Counted from the first letter of the stretch, positions 38,055 through 51,562 are shown. The stretch is 55,000 nt of DNA from Neocallimastix lanati (nom. inval.) (GCA_016946835.1 JACVTC010000023.1:1242501-1297500), one strand, 5' to 3'. Notes: generated by a model from the letters alone, not told the origin. Program-made: numbers and translations.

Positions 38055-40697
38055 TACTCCGAAAGCGTTAAGCTTTTTGTTAAATTTCTGATATTATAAT
38101 AAGTATAAGTTTAAATTATATATAATATTAATATTTTTTATTTATATATTTTGATTTTTTTTTTTTAATAAAATAGTATTAAAACAAAAAAAAAAAAAAA
38201 ATCAATAATACCTTAAGATATCTGGTAATGAATATGTCAATGTATTTTGGCTTAAATATTTATGATAATAAAATTATATTTAGAAATTAAATTAATATCA
38301 AAATTATATAAAAATAAATAATATATGTTTTTTTTTTTTTTTTTTTTTATATATTTTATTTATTATTTATTATTCATAATATTTATTACTTCAAGAGAGC
38401 CATCGAAAACAGCTTCAAGAGTTTCATTAATATCATCTTCATGAATTAATTTATTATTTTTACTTAAATCGAAATATTGTTCAGTCTAAAAATCCATAAA
38501 TAAAATATAAATAAACAAAATTATTAATAATATATTAAAATTTTAAAATTGGAAATCTATTATCATGATTTTTTTTTTAAAAAAAAAATAAAAATAAAAA
38601 TAAATAGTAAATAGACTTACATCTGGTTTGGTAAAAACAATTCTTGGTAAATCAGTTGTTTCTAAATGGTAAACCTTTGAAATATATTTAGTCCATTTAG
38701 TGCCATCAATCCATGTAAATACAACATTATGTTTTTCAGATAAGGCTGATGATCTCCATTTTCTGGCAGCTTCCATAAACTTTGGAGTCCATGATTGAAT
38801 AGAATCACCATTAATAAATCCAATAACAACTAAATCATTATTATCCATAATTTCTTCACTATTTTGACTATTAATTTCAGTAAATAATGAATATTTATTT
38901 TTTACTATCCATTTATTAAGTTCAGATTCATTACTTAAACTCTTTGAGAAATTAATTTTATTTGTGTTATGATCTTGAAGTAAAACAAGTTTAGAAGTTT
39001 TAGTATCTTTTGGATCAAGATCTAAGTATTCTAACATTTCCTTATCAGCAGTAACAAGGAATTTAGCACCTGAATCACTGTGTGCTCTAGCAGCATTAAG
39101 ATAATATTTCTTTTTAATTAGAATAGATTTATTATTATTATTAAAGAATTATTAATGCATATTAACAAGATAATACCATGATTCTTTACAATATTTTATT
39201 TTATTTTATTAATTTACACTTTATATTCATATTTCAACTATTTATTTTATTTTATTTTATTCAATCTGTAATTCTCATTTATATTTCAATTATTTTATTT
39301 TATTTTATTTCATTCAATCTGTAATTCTCATTTATATTTCAATTATTTTATTTTATTTTATTTTATTCAATCTGTACTTTATATTTAATATTCTACTATT
39401 TATTTTATTTTATTTTATTTTATTCAATCTGTACTTTATATTCATATTTCTACTATTTATTTTATTTTATTTTATTTTATATTATTCAATCTGTACTTTA
39501 TATTCATATTTCTACTATTTATTTTATTTTATTTTATATTATTCAATCTGTACTTTATATTCATATTTCTACTATTTATTTTATTCAATCTGTACTTTAT
39601 ATTCATATTTCTACTATTTATTTTATTCAATCTGTATTTTATATTCATATTTCTACTATTTATTTTATTCAATCTGTATTTTATATTCATATTTCTACTA
39701 TTTATTTTATTCAATCTGTACTTTCTATTCATATTTCTACTATTTATTTTATTCAATCTGTACTTTATATTCATATTTCTACTATTTATTTTATTCAATC
39801 TGTACTTTATATTCATATTTCTACTATTTATTTTATTTTATTTTATTCAATCTGTACTTTATATTCATATTTCTACTATTTATTTTATTTTATTTTATTC
39901 AATCTGTACTTTATATTCATATTTCTACTATTTATTTTATTCAATCTGTACTTTATATTCATATTTCTACTATTTATTTTATTCAATCTGTACTTTATAT
40001 TCATATTTCTACTATTTATTTTATTCAATCTGTACTTTCTATTCATATTTCTACTATTTATTTTATTCAATCTGTACTTTCTATTCATATTTCTACTATT
40101 TATTTTATTTTATTTTATTCAATCTATACTTTACAACATTTTTTTTCATTTTATTTTACATTTCATATTATATAATACTTACTAATTCTTTAACATTTGG
40201 ATTTTCTTTATCATAATAATAAACAAAATTATTTTCATTGTTTGAAACAAATTTTTCAATGTGTTCCCTTTCAATAGCACTTAATGCAGTACTTCAATAT
40301 ATTATAAAAATTATTATTATATTAATTATAAAATTATTATTATTATTTTTTTTTAATAATAAATTATTACTATTTTATTAATTTTTTTATTAAAATTTTA
40401 TATTTTATATACTTACGAAGAGTAAGAAATAGCAAAGTTTAAAATTTCATCAATTTGACGAGAACCTCTGTATTCGGTAGATTCCTTTCCTTGAACACTA
40501 TAATTAATAATAACATTTATGAATGAAAAAACAACAATATAAAAAAAAGTGTATTATTATTTTGAGTATTGTTTAAAAAATTTTATTTTTGTAAAAATTT
40601 TTTAGATTCTCTCATATTAGTTTAACTATTTTATATATTAAAATATTTACATTTTTAAAGTTGGATAACCTTGAACGTTCATTTGTTGACAAATTCC

Positions 40698-40730
<33 letters not shown>

Positions 40731-40969
40731 GTTATTTTTTTTTTTTTTTCATTTTAAGTATTATATAAAATTTTTTTTTTTTTAGAATTTTAAGTATATA
40801 TACATTTTTTATTAAAACTAAATTTTATACATACTTCCATTAGCAGTACAATCAACTTTACCAATATTAACTTTACCTTTCAAATGATAAGCAACACTGT
40901 TCCAAGTTGGAGCTAACTATAATATATTGTGATACATAATGGTAAATAAAATAGTATGTATCCTAATAA

Positions 40970-41021
<52 letters not shown>

Positions 41022-41663
41022 CATATATATGTATATTTTTATATTATAAATTCTCATTTCTTACTTGTTTACAATGACCACACCATGGGGCATGGAACAT
41101 CTATTTAACCATTTTTATTTTCATTTTTGTATATAATAATAATAATAATAATAATGTGTAATTAATATTTAGTAATATAGTATTAATTATTTTAAATGCT
41201 TTATATCAGAAAAAAAATAATAATAATCTTACAATAAACCATAAGTCATTGGTTGTTTTCTATAGCATAAAATAAAAATATTTGTTAATAATAAAAATTA
41301 TATATATTTATTTAGTTTTATTTTGTTAATAAATTAATAAGTATTAAAAATGTGACATTCATTTCAATTTTAACAATGAATTCAATAAAACTTTTGTTTA
41401 AAAATTTTTTTATAATATATTTAATTATTATAATTTCTTATTTTAATAATTATTATTTTATAAAAATTTTTTTCATATATTATTTTTATATTTACTTCTT
41501 CAAAGTCAGAAGTGGTTAAATGAACGATTTGACCATTTGGATTTGGAACTGATTTTTTCTCTTTTTCAAAAAGGCTTAAAAAGTTGTCTGTTAATGTATC
41601 AGTGTCTGAAGTATAAGCACCTAATGCTAAAAGTAAAAAACTTATTATTGTAAAATATTTCAT
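37793..41663 (-). CDS. TMX3-like transmembrane protein disulfide isomerase
   Basis: Twelve exons: 41663-41496, 41259-41233, 41100-41065, 40916-40835, 40696-40651, 40497-40417, 40291-40183, 39109-38621, 38485-38390, 38250-38212, 38087-38058 and 37927-37793, giving 445 residues (human TMX3 is about 454). An N-terminal signal peptide (MKYFTIISFLLLALGAYT) leads to a thioredoxin domain with active site APWCGHCK (Cys72, Cys75) and a GYPTLKI cis-Pro region. Two further thioredoxin-like domains without CxxC follow. A C-terminal membrane segment (about 407-431, ISALVIIVSFVTFILVSIYV) ends in a short cytosolic tail. It should catalyse thiol-disulfide exchange in the ER lumen. No KDEL is present, as expected for a membrane-anchored member; the tail IDSKLQ lacks an obvious KKXX signal. 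Several exons are tiny (27, 36, 30 and 39 bp), and all are in frame. Confidence 0.9.
39225..40130. repeat. Minisatellite of about 42 bp inside intron 7 of the TMX3-like gene
   Basis: About 20 units, each CAATCTGTACTTTATATTC then ATATTTCTACTATTTATTTTATT, separated by variable numbers of TTTTA. Most units are 42 bp; those with extra TTTTA are longer. Point variants include TATATT versus CTATT, and CTGTATTTT. The array fills most of a roughly 1.07-kb intron (40182-39110), which is the longest in the gene. Antisense ORFs of repeated NIKYRLNKINSRN-like peptides are artefacts of the 42-bp period. Confidence 0.92.
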
Positions 41664-42695
41664 TTTCTCTTAACAATTAAAATATATTTATAATTTAAAT
41701 ATTTATTATTTTATTATTTATATAATTATTTTATAAAATAATATTAAAAGAAAAAAAGTATGAAAAAAATTATAATAAAAAGAAAGAAAAAAAAAGGAAA
41801 GTTGAAAAAAGTAGAAACTTTAAATTATTAATTTAAAAAAAAAAAAAAATTATTAAATAAATTTAATTAAATAAGTAAATTTTTAATTACTTTAATAATT
41901 AAATATCTAGTTAATAATATTAAAAAAAATTTTTTTTTTTTTTTTAAATTAATTTTAAAAATTAATTTGTGGATTAATATGTCATATAAAAATTGATGAA
42001 GAGTAAAATGATAAAAGAAATCATTAATTAAATATAAACATTATATTTAAAATTTATTCATTTCTAATTATTAGACCTTTATATATGTGTTTTACTATAT
42101 GAATTATTTTATTAATAAGCATGTTTAAAAGTATGATAATATTGAAGAAAATATATTTATTATTCTTTGTAAGATTTTAAATTTTCCTTCAAATTTTGAT
42201 ATATAAAATAAAATTCTAATATATTAAATAAAATACTAAAAAGTTTCTTAAATAAGATAATTAATTAATTTATTAAAAATTAATTAAATATCAAGTAAAT
42301 CATGTGATTTCATTATTTAATGTATTTTTTTTAAAAGTTATACTTTTTAATATTAGGTCTCAAAAATAGTTAAAGGTTAGAGAGTGTGTTAAATCTCAAA
42401 CCTCAAACTAGTAAGTGTATACTAGATCCAGAAAAAGTCAAAACTTGATTGATATACTGAAGATTTTTATAAAAGGTCATGATACTTAATGAAAACTGAA
42501 CATGAAGAGTCTTTATTGTCTTTTTAGTTATTATCGAATTTGATATTTTATACTAGTACCATAAAATAGATTATTGAAGACATTGAAAATATAAGAATTA
42601 TTAAATGATAAAATAATATTTTTTAAATACAATATATAATAGTTCTTTTTTTTTTTTATGTTTTAACTTTATAATATATATTTAAATAGGGAGAG

Positions 42696-42803
42696 TTGCA
42701 TTTCCCCAAATTGCATTTCGCCAAGTGGCGTAGTATTAAAATGTTGCATTTCCCCAAGTTGCATTTCCCCAAGTTGCAATTCGCCAGGTTGCATTTCGAC
42801 AAG
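42696..42803. repeat. 15-bp TTGCATTTCSCCAAG repeat cluster
   Basis: Six units: 42696-42710, 42711-42725, 42744-42758, 42759-42773, 42774-42788 and 42789-42803, matching TTGCATTTCCCCAAG or TTGCATTTCGCCAAG with few changes. An inverted partial copy (TTGGCGAAATGCAA) lies at 42935-42948. It is far more GC-rich than its surroundings. Confidence 0.85.
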
Positions 42804-42934
42804 TAGAGTATTGATATAAATAAATGAATAAATAAATAAATATTCAAAATATTTTTTTTAAAATTGTTTTTATGTGATATTAATAATATTTAATTTTATT
42901 TATTGATTTATTTATTTATTTAATAATTTTCAAG

Positions 42935-42948
42935 TTGGCGAAATGCAA
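42935..42948. repeat. Inverted copy of the 15-bp TTGCATTTC unit
   Basis: TTGGCGAAATGCAA is the reverse complement of the core of the units at 42696-42803, about 130 bp away. Together they could form a hairpin or mark the ends of a small nonautonomous element. Confidence 0.7.
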
Positions 42949-43625
42949 CTTAAATAATTTTGTTGACAATATTTATTTAAAATTTTTTAATCCACAATAT
43001 TAAATTTTATTTGGAGATAATTATTGATAAATAACTTTTATAATTTAATATATATTAAACATAATAATACTGCAAAAAAAAGGTTTAATTGTTTATTTAT
43101 ATTTTGTCTCTATATATTTTTAATGCTAATAGTACTTATTAATTACTTTTTATAAGTATACTTTTATTATCTATTATATAACATTTTAATATGTTTATTT
43201 ATCTATTTATTTATCTATTTATTTATTAATATTATTAATAGTTCTGAATAAAGAATTAAAATTATTTGTGAAAACTTGTAATTATACATTCGTTAAGAAT
43301 AATGTAATATATATTATAGGTATAAAATTTTTAGAATAAATTTTTAATATTTCATTATTTTACTTTATATACTTAAAATAAATAAAAAATATATCAATAG
43401 TTAATATATATATATATATATATTTTTAAACATTTAATTTTTAGAAAATTTTAATGATTTATGGTTAATATTAAATAAAAAAAATTATATATAATATTTT
43501 TTTTATATATTTTTATATATTATTTTAATATTTCTAAATACAAAAATATAATTAAAAAATAATAATAAAAATCAACCCAAAAAAACATGTTATACAATAA
43601 TTAATTTATCAAATTACGTTAATTG

Positions 43626-43659
<34 letters not shown>

Positions 43660-44412
43660 AATTTTATTTATTATTATTATTATTATTAATCTAATCGAAT
43701 GATATATTAAAATAAAATAAAAAATTTTAAAGTCTTTAAAGTCGATTTTTTTTTTTTTTTTTTCCTTAAACTTTAGAAATAAATCATAAGGTAAAACAAT
43801 AATAATATAATTGTAATTATTTATTATTATATATATGGAAATGTTTGTATATATTAATTATTATTAAGAACACAGTATTTATAAATAAAATGAAGAAATG
43901 TAAGATAATTAAATGAAGATAAATAGAATTAAATTTCTAAATTAAAACAAAATGAAATTTAATATCACTTGATTATATAAATTTATAATTAATTAATATG
44001 AAAATACTATTATTTATCAATAATTTATTCTTTTTTTTTTTTTTTTTTTATTTTTTTTACTGAATCAAAATTTTTAATAAAACTTAAAAGTATTAAGTAA
44101 TATCTTTAAAAAAAAAAATTAACTTTTTAAATTTATAAAATATAATAATAATGATAAAATAATCTATCATATTTAATATAGAAGGTAACCTATAGATTTT
44201 TGGTTATGACCGAAAGAAAATCATATATATATATAAATTGATTTTACAATATTAATATTAAGCAGGAAAATTTTCAAATTAAAAAGATTATTAAAAATAT
44301 TAATATGAATTGAAAAATTTAAAGAAATATCTTTTTATGTAATATTCTCAAAATATAATTATTATATTAACCACATTTTATTCAAATTATATCATTTTAG
44401 AAATTTACAAAA

Positions 44413-45535
44413 ATGGATGAAATAATTCAAAATCAAGCGAAAATTAATGGTAATAATTATTGTAATAATAACTTTATTAAAATTAAGTTTTGAGAATTCT
44501 TTTTTTCTTTTCTTTTTTATTTGAAATAATAATATATTAAACAGTTTTTATGATGTATTAATAAATAGAAACCATAACATATTTAATAACTTACTTTCAA
44601 AAATATGCTTTGGTAATTGCTGAATATAGCAAAAAAATTCCATACACAAAGTCAATCCTTAATTACATATATAATGTTGTCAAAGATAACCCATTGAGAG
44701 TATTGTTAGAAGTGTGTTTGATTATATTTTTAATTGTATATATCAGAAAAGATAGATATAAGGTTTCAAATGAATTAAGAAATCAATTAACTGAAAAGGT
44801 ATAATTTATGGCTACAAAATTTTGAAATATAAGTGAATATATTGATAATAAATATACAAAATATAAACAATATAATAATAATATAATTTAATAGGAAATT
44901 GAAGAATTAATTGAAGAATGGGAACCAGAAGAATTAGTTCCAGATATTAATGATGAAGTTCGTGAACTTGAATTAAATTCTGTTCCAACAGTAAAGGGGT
45001 ATACTTATATTTTATATATTATTGTTTTATTTTATTTTAAAACATATTAAATTGTTTAAATATTATTATTAATATTTTTATCGAATAAATTATTATTATT
45101 AATAATCATAAATGAAGTATTGTTGGTCCAAAAACTGTTTTAGCAGATGGAACTATAGTTTCCAATTTAGCTTCATACAATTTTTTAGGTATTATAAATG
45201 ATAAAAGACTTTTGGTAAGAACTAAAAAAAAATTTTTTTTCTTTCTTTTTATATAAAAAGTTTTCTGTATATAAATTATAATTTTTAATAAAATATCTTT
45301 GTCTTAAATATTAATTAAATTACAGGAAAAAGCTATTGCTGGTGTTAATAAATATGGTGTTGGTACATGTGGTCCACCAGGTTTCTATGGTACTTTAGAT
45401 GTCCACATGGATTTAGAAAAGAAATTGGCTAAATTTTACGGAACTCCAGATGCTCTTATTTATGCTCAAGGGTTTTCTACCATCTCTAGTGTAATTCCAG
45501 CTTTCTTGAAGCGTGGTGATTTACTTATTTGGTAT

Positions 45536-45572
<37 letters not shown>

Positions 45573-45903
45573 GTTTTTATTGAATATATGAATCTTTTGT
45601 ATTTTTAATTAATGTATCAATTAATATATAATAAATCTTATTTATTTATTTATTTATTTTATTTATTTTAAAAAATAAAATCAATAAATTTAGTGATGAA
45701 CTTTGTAATTTCGCCATTCAGAAGGGTGCTCAAATTTCAAGAAGTAATGTAAAATTCTTTAAACACAATGATATGAACGATTTAGAAGAAGTACTTAAAT
45801 CTATTCGTGCAAATGATAAAGTAAATAAAATTAGAAATACAAGTTTTATTTTTTTAACGTCAATATAATTTTTATTGGTGTATTAATCTGAATATTCTGA
45901 ATA

Positions 45904-45972
<69 letters not shown>

Positions 45973-47218
45973 TCAAAAGAAAAAAGGTGCAAAAATAACA
46001 AGACGTTTTATTGTTACTGAAGCAATTTTCTATAATACTGGTGAACTTTGTGACTTACAAAAAATTGTAATATATATTTCTATATATTTATTAATTTACT
46101 TGCTTATTTAAAAAAAATGTTAATTAATAAATAAAAAAATAAACTAATATTTTTATTAATATTAATAATATTAAAGATTGAATTAAAATACAAATATAAA
46201 TATAGATTAATTTTAGATGAAAGTTTATCATTTGGTGTATTAGGTAAAACAGGTAGAGGTATTACTGAACATCTTGGTATTCCAGTATGTATTTTTTTTT
46301 TTTTTTTTTTTTTTTATTTTTTTTATTAAAAAAATGTATTTATTATTATAGCTAATTTTATAATTATTAATTTCATATATATATATACAATTTTTCATTT
46401 TCATTTTAATTTATTGAATTAATATTAATTTTTTGAAATGTTATTAAATAGGTTGATAAAATTGAAATTATTGTAGGTTCAATGGCAAATACCATGGGTG
46501 CCGCTGGTGGATATTGTGTTTCTAATGCTGAAATTGTTGAACATCAAGTATTAAATGGTTTAGCTTATTGTTTTTCAGCTTCTTTACCTGCTCCACTTAC
46601 CCTTGCAAGTATTGGTGCACTTGATATAATTGATAGTAAAGAAGGTATTAAGTATATTAAGCAACTTCAAGAAAATAATAAAGCATTTAGAGAAATCATT
46701 AAACCAGGTAAAAATGATAAATATGAAGTTATTAAGGGTTTTAAATCAGAAGATTCTCCAATTGTTCATCTTACTCTGAAAAATACTGTTATGCCAAGAT
46801 TAGAACAGGAAAAATTATTACAAAAAGTTGTTGACAAGGTAAATTAAAATAGTAAATAATTAAATAAAATAAAATAAAATAAAATTAAAATTATATATAT
46901 ATATATATTTTATTCAACCTTTATGTATAATATATTTATTATATTTGAATTTATATAATATTACTATCATTACTATTATTATTATTAATATTACTATTAT
47001 TTACTAAATATGTATTAAACATTATATTTTTTTATTAAATGTGATAGGCTATTGAAGAAGGTGTATTAATTTCTAGAGCTAAATTCGTATTGGCTCAAGA
47101 AAAAAATATTCCAGATTCAAGTATTGTTGTTAATATTACAGCTGGTTTATCAAAAGATGAAATAGAAAAGGCTGCTGTTATTATAAAAGATTCATTTAGA
47201 AAAGTTTTAAAGAATTAA
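44413..47218 (+). CDS. LCB1: Serine palmitoyltransferase subunit 1 (LCB1)
   Basis: Ten exons: 44413-44449, 44569-44798, 44895-44998, 45118-45214, 45326-45531, 45694-45820, 45980-46066, 46177-46284, 46452-46838 and 47048-47218, giving 517 residues. LCB1 pairs with LCB2 in the ER membrane to condense serine and palmitoyl-CoA, the first step of sphingolipid synthesis. One N-terminal membrane segment is visible (about 55-72, [14 protein letters not shown]). The alpha-oxoamine synthase fold follows: [45 protein letters not shown] and [14 protein letters not shown]. The position of the PLP-binding lysine in LCB2 is not Lys here (the [11 protein letters not shown] region), as expected for the non-catalytic LCB1. 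[10 protein letters not shown] carries the conserved Cys that in human SPTLC1 corresponds to the neuropathy site. Frames and splice signals agree at all nine junctions. Confidence 0.94.
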
Positions 47219-47433
47219 TAAAATTAAATAGTTAGGGAATTAATATAATTAATATAAGAAAAAATTGAATATGCTTTTTTTTTTATTTTTATTTTTATTT
47301 TTTTTTTTAAAAAATTCTTTGATCTAAATTAATTATAAATAATAAATAATATAAAATAAAAATAAAATAAAAAAAATAAAAAAATATATATATATATATA
47401 TATAGAATGTAATAATATGGTAGTACAAGAATA
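47219..47433. other. LCB1 3' flank
   Basis: AT-rich sequence with a poly-T and TA run; no gene seen. Confidence 0.5.
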
Positions 47434-49100
47434 TAAAATAAAATAAAATAAAATAAAATAAAATAAAATAAAATAAAATAAAATAAAATAAAATAAAATA
47501 AAATAAAATAAAATAAAATAAAATAAAATAAAATAAAATAAAATAAAATAAAATAAATAAAATAAAATAAAATAAAATAAAATAAAATAAAATAAAATAA
47601 AATAAAATAAAATAAAATAAAATAAAATAAAATAAAATAAAATAAAATAAAATAAAATAAAATAAAATAAAATAAAATAAAATAAAATAAAATAAAATAA
47701 AATAAAATAAAATAAAATAAAATAAAATAAAATAAAATAAAATAAAATAAAATAAAATAAAATAAAATAAAATAAAATAAAATAAAATAAAATAAAATAA
47801 ATAAATAAAATAAAATAAAATAAAATAAAATAAAATAAAATAAAATAAAATAAAATAAAATAAAATAAAATAAAATAAAATAAAATAAAATAAAATAAAA
47901 TAAAATAAAATAAAATAAAATAAATAAAATAAAATAAAATAAAATAAAATAAAATAAATAAATAAAATAAAATAAAATAAAATAAAATAAAATAAAATAA
48001 AATAAAATAAAATAAAATAAAATAAAATAAAATAAAATAAAATAAAATAAAATAAAATAAAATAAAATAAAATAAATAGTAGAATGTTAAATAGAAAGTA
48101 CAGATTGAATAAAATAAAATAAAATAAAATAAAATAAAATAAAATAAAATAAAATAAAATAAAATAAATAGTAGAATGTTAAATAGAAAAATAAAATAAA
48201 ATAAAATAAAATAAATAGTAGAATGTTAAATAGAAAGTACAGATTGAATAAAATAAAATAAAATAAAATAAAATAAATTAAATAAAATAAAATAAAATAA
48301 AATAAAATAAAATAAAATAAAATAAAATAAAATAAAATAAAATAAAATAAAATAAAATAAAATAAAATAAAATAAAATAAAATAAAATAAAATAAAATAA
48401 AATAAAATAAAAAATAAATAAATAAAGAATGCAATAATATAAGTACAAGTATACAAAATAAAATAAAATAAAATAAAATAAAATAAAATAAAATAAAATA
48501 AAATAAAATAAAATAAAATAAAATAAAATAAAATAAAATAAAATAAAATAAAATAAAATAAAATAAAATAAAATAAAATAAAATAAAATAAAATAAAATA
48601 AAATAAAATAAAATAAAATAAAATAAAATAAAATAAAATAAAATAAAATAAAATAAAATAAAATAAAATAAAATAAAATAAAATAAAATAAAATAAAATA
48701 AATAGTAGAATGTTAAATAGAAAGTACAGATTGAATAAAATAAAATAAAATAAAATAAATAGTAGAATGTTAAATAGAAAGTACAGATTGAATAAAATAA
48801 AATAAAATAAAATAAAATAAAATAAAATAAAATAAAATAAATAGTAGAATGTTAAATAGAAAGTACAGATTGAATAAAATAAAATAAAATAAAATAAAAT
48901 AAAATAAAATAAAATAAAATAAAATAAAATAAAATAAAATAAAATAAAATAAAATAAAATAAAATAAAATAAAATAAAATAAAATAAAATAAAATAAAAT
49001 AAAATAAAATAAAATAAAATAAAATAAAATAAAATAAAATAAATAGTAGTAGAACGTTAAATAGAAAGTACAGATTGAATAAAATAAAATAAAATAAAAT
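47434..49100. repeat. Very long (AAAAT)n pentanucleotide array with interspersed minisatellite units
   Basis: About 1.65 kb of almost pure AAAAT pentamers with a few 4-bp slips. It is interrupted by about seven copies (near 48074, 48166, 48212, 48703, 48757, 48838 and 49041) of a unit reading AAATAGTAGAATGTTAAATA then GAAAGTACAGATTGAAT. That unit is the reverse complement relative of the 42-bp unit in intron 7 of the TMX3-like gene. Long Phe/Ile/Leu/Tyr ORFs on the minus strand here are translations of the repeat. Confidence 0.95.
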
Positions 49101-51445
49101 ATATATCATTAATATAATATATATTACTGTATTATTTTAAAATCTAGTATAAAATAAAATAAATTAAATAAATAAATGCAAATTAATAATAATTTAATAA
49201 TTATAAAATACAAATTTTTTTTTTATTATCATTTATTAATTTTTTTATTTTTTATAAATTATTAATTATTAATTATTATTTATAATTAAAAAAACTTATT
49301 CTTCACTGTGCAATCATTATCATTTAAGTAATTCATCAGTATCCAATAAAAATTTAGATTGATATTACTTATCTATATTAAAAAAGATATATTATTTATT
49401 CTTTCTTTTTCAAAATTAAAAAAAAAGTAGTAAATAAAAGTTTTTGTAATAACAATAAAATATATATTAAAAAATAAATAAAAAAGTATATTATATGAAA
49501 TCAATTGTGAACATATAATATAAAAACTGAAAATAATTATAATTAAATATATATATATATTGCATCGGAATAAGCGAAGAAGAAATAAAAAAATTAAACG
49601 TTTTTTTAAATTTTCTTTTTCGAAAAAAGTTATGCATAAATCAGAAATCGTGAAATGCGTTCATCATTCAAATATCATTTATATAAATTTTAAATATTTA
49701 TATAAATAGAATGATACAACGGACATATTATCTATAGTTTAACTTTGGCTAAGAAAAAAAGATGTTTTAATGAAATAAGATGTATTAATAAAAAAAAAGT
49801 GGTTTGATATATTTATTTAATTATATATTCCTAATGTGTAATATAATTAAATATATATAATTATATATATTTATTATTTTTATAATATATGTTTAAATTT
49901 TTATGTATATTCTTTAATTTGTTCATTTAATAATAAATATTGAAATTATTGTTTTCTTATTTTTTTTCTTATTTTTTTTTTATATTTTTACATAAAAATG
50001 AGTATATATTTTTATTTTTATTCAACTTCTTTAAAATATTAATATTTATTTATATTTAATGGTGGTATATATGTATTTTTACTCGTTAAATTGTGTATAT
50101 AAAGAAGTAACTTTTTTTTAAAAAAAATTTAGAATATATTTATATAAGTAAAAATGTAAATGATTTTAATTTCTTATTAACTAAAATTGGTCAAAATGGA
50201 AAATATTTATGTGAGTTAAATATTACAAACTAAATAAAAATTAATTTTATAGTAATATAACAATATAATATATAATTTTAAAATATATTTATAATATATA
50301 AATCTTTATTATATTTTATTTTTTTTTATTTTTTTTCTGATAATACAATAAAATTAAAAAAATAATAATAAAATAAATTATTTTTATTTTAATTTATAGT
50401 ATAACTCAAAAAGATATTATAATATTTTAAAATAATATAATGGCAAAATTGTTTGGTATATTTTCTTCAATAAATATAACTTTAACTTTTATGCACATAA
50501 CAATTCTCATTTATATTCACACAAATATAATATATATAAAATATTAATATTTATATTTTTTTCATAATAAAAAGATTATAATATAAATTTATTTATTTAT
50601 TTATTTAGTTACTATATTATATAATATTATATTATCTTTTCTCATATCATTCTTATTTTTTTAAAAATTTAGTATATTAAATTAAAACATGTTAAATGAT
50701 TAAGTAAAAACAATATATAATAATATATATTTTAATATATTTATAATAATATACTTTGAACCAAACTTTAAAATTGTTTAAATTTATTTTAAAAATATTA
50801 ATTATTAAAATAACTTTACTTCAAATAAATTAGAACTACTAAAAAAAAATATTAAAGTTCAAAAAAGAATAGAATAAACTTTAATATGTTTATAATGATA
50901 ATATTATTATTAATACTATATATATATTTATTATTTTTCATATAAAAAATGTATTATTATTATTTTATTATATTTAGGTTTTCAAATAGTTTTGTTTTTT
51001 TTAACTTTTTTACAAGTATATTAAATAATAATAATATATTATAGTATTATTGCTTTATTTTTTTATAATCCTTTGCTTTATTATATATAATAAAAGAAAG
51101 TTAACAATATAACACATAATTAAAAAAGTTTTTTCATAAAATTATTATATTTAATATTCACTTATTTTATTATATAAGAATCTTTAAGTTTTTCTATAGA
51201 AAAAAAGAAAATAAAGAAAATAGAAAAAAGAATTACAATAAAAAAATTTTTTTTTAATAAAATTTCAATTTCTATTATTACTTAAAGATATACATTATCA
51301 GGATATATATATATATATATAAACAATAGTAATAATAAATAATAATATATAATAAATAAATATTTAAATTGTCTTTCTTCACTTTTAAATATTTTTTTAT
51401 TATAAAAAACAATAATTCAAGACGGACCGATTAAGTGTATTAAAT
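49101..51445. other. Intergenic AT-rich region
   Basis: No gene recognised. About 49560-49760 is slightly less AT-biased. The last few hundred bases are presumably the Sey1 promoter and leader. Confidence 0.55.
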
Positions 51446-51530
51446 ATGCGTGAAGATTCAATGTCTTCTATTTATAGTTACGATGAATTACAGTTACAAT
51501 TAATTGATGACAATAAAGAATTCAAGTACA

Positions 51531-51562
<32 letters not shown>

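Larger units (their letters stand above)
41664..44412. other. Intergenic region, 2.7 kb
   Basis: Holds the 15-bp TTGCATTTC repeat cluster described separately, a less AT-biased stretch at about 42350-42540 with no recognised product, poly-T (43628-43655) and other simple repeats. No gene supported. Confidence 0.55.

Noticed and set aside
39529-40088. Tandem-repeat ORFs with a 14-residue period on the minus strand
   Set aside because: The 42-bp period is a multiple of three, which keeps the frame open by chance; the array lies within an intron of the TMX3-like gene.
39225-40130. Regularly spaced repeats as a CRISPR-like array
   Set aside because: Units are directly adjacent with only TTTTA length variation between them, there are no unique spacers, and the genome is eukaryotic.
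42656-42847. Cys/Asn/Leu-repeat ORF on the minus strand (KCNLGKCNL)
   Set aside because: It is the 15-bp DNA repeat read in frame; there is no conserved start, splice or signal context, and the inverted DNA copy outside it is better explained at DNA level.
48087-49109. Phe/Ile/Leu/Tyr ORFs that look like membrane proteins
   Set aside because: Translations of the (AAAAT)n array.
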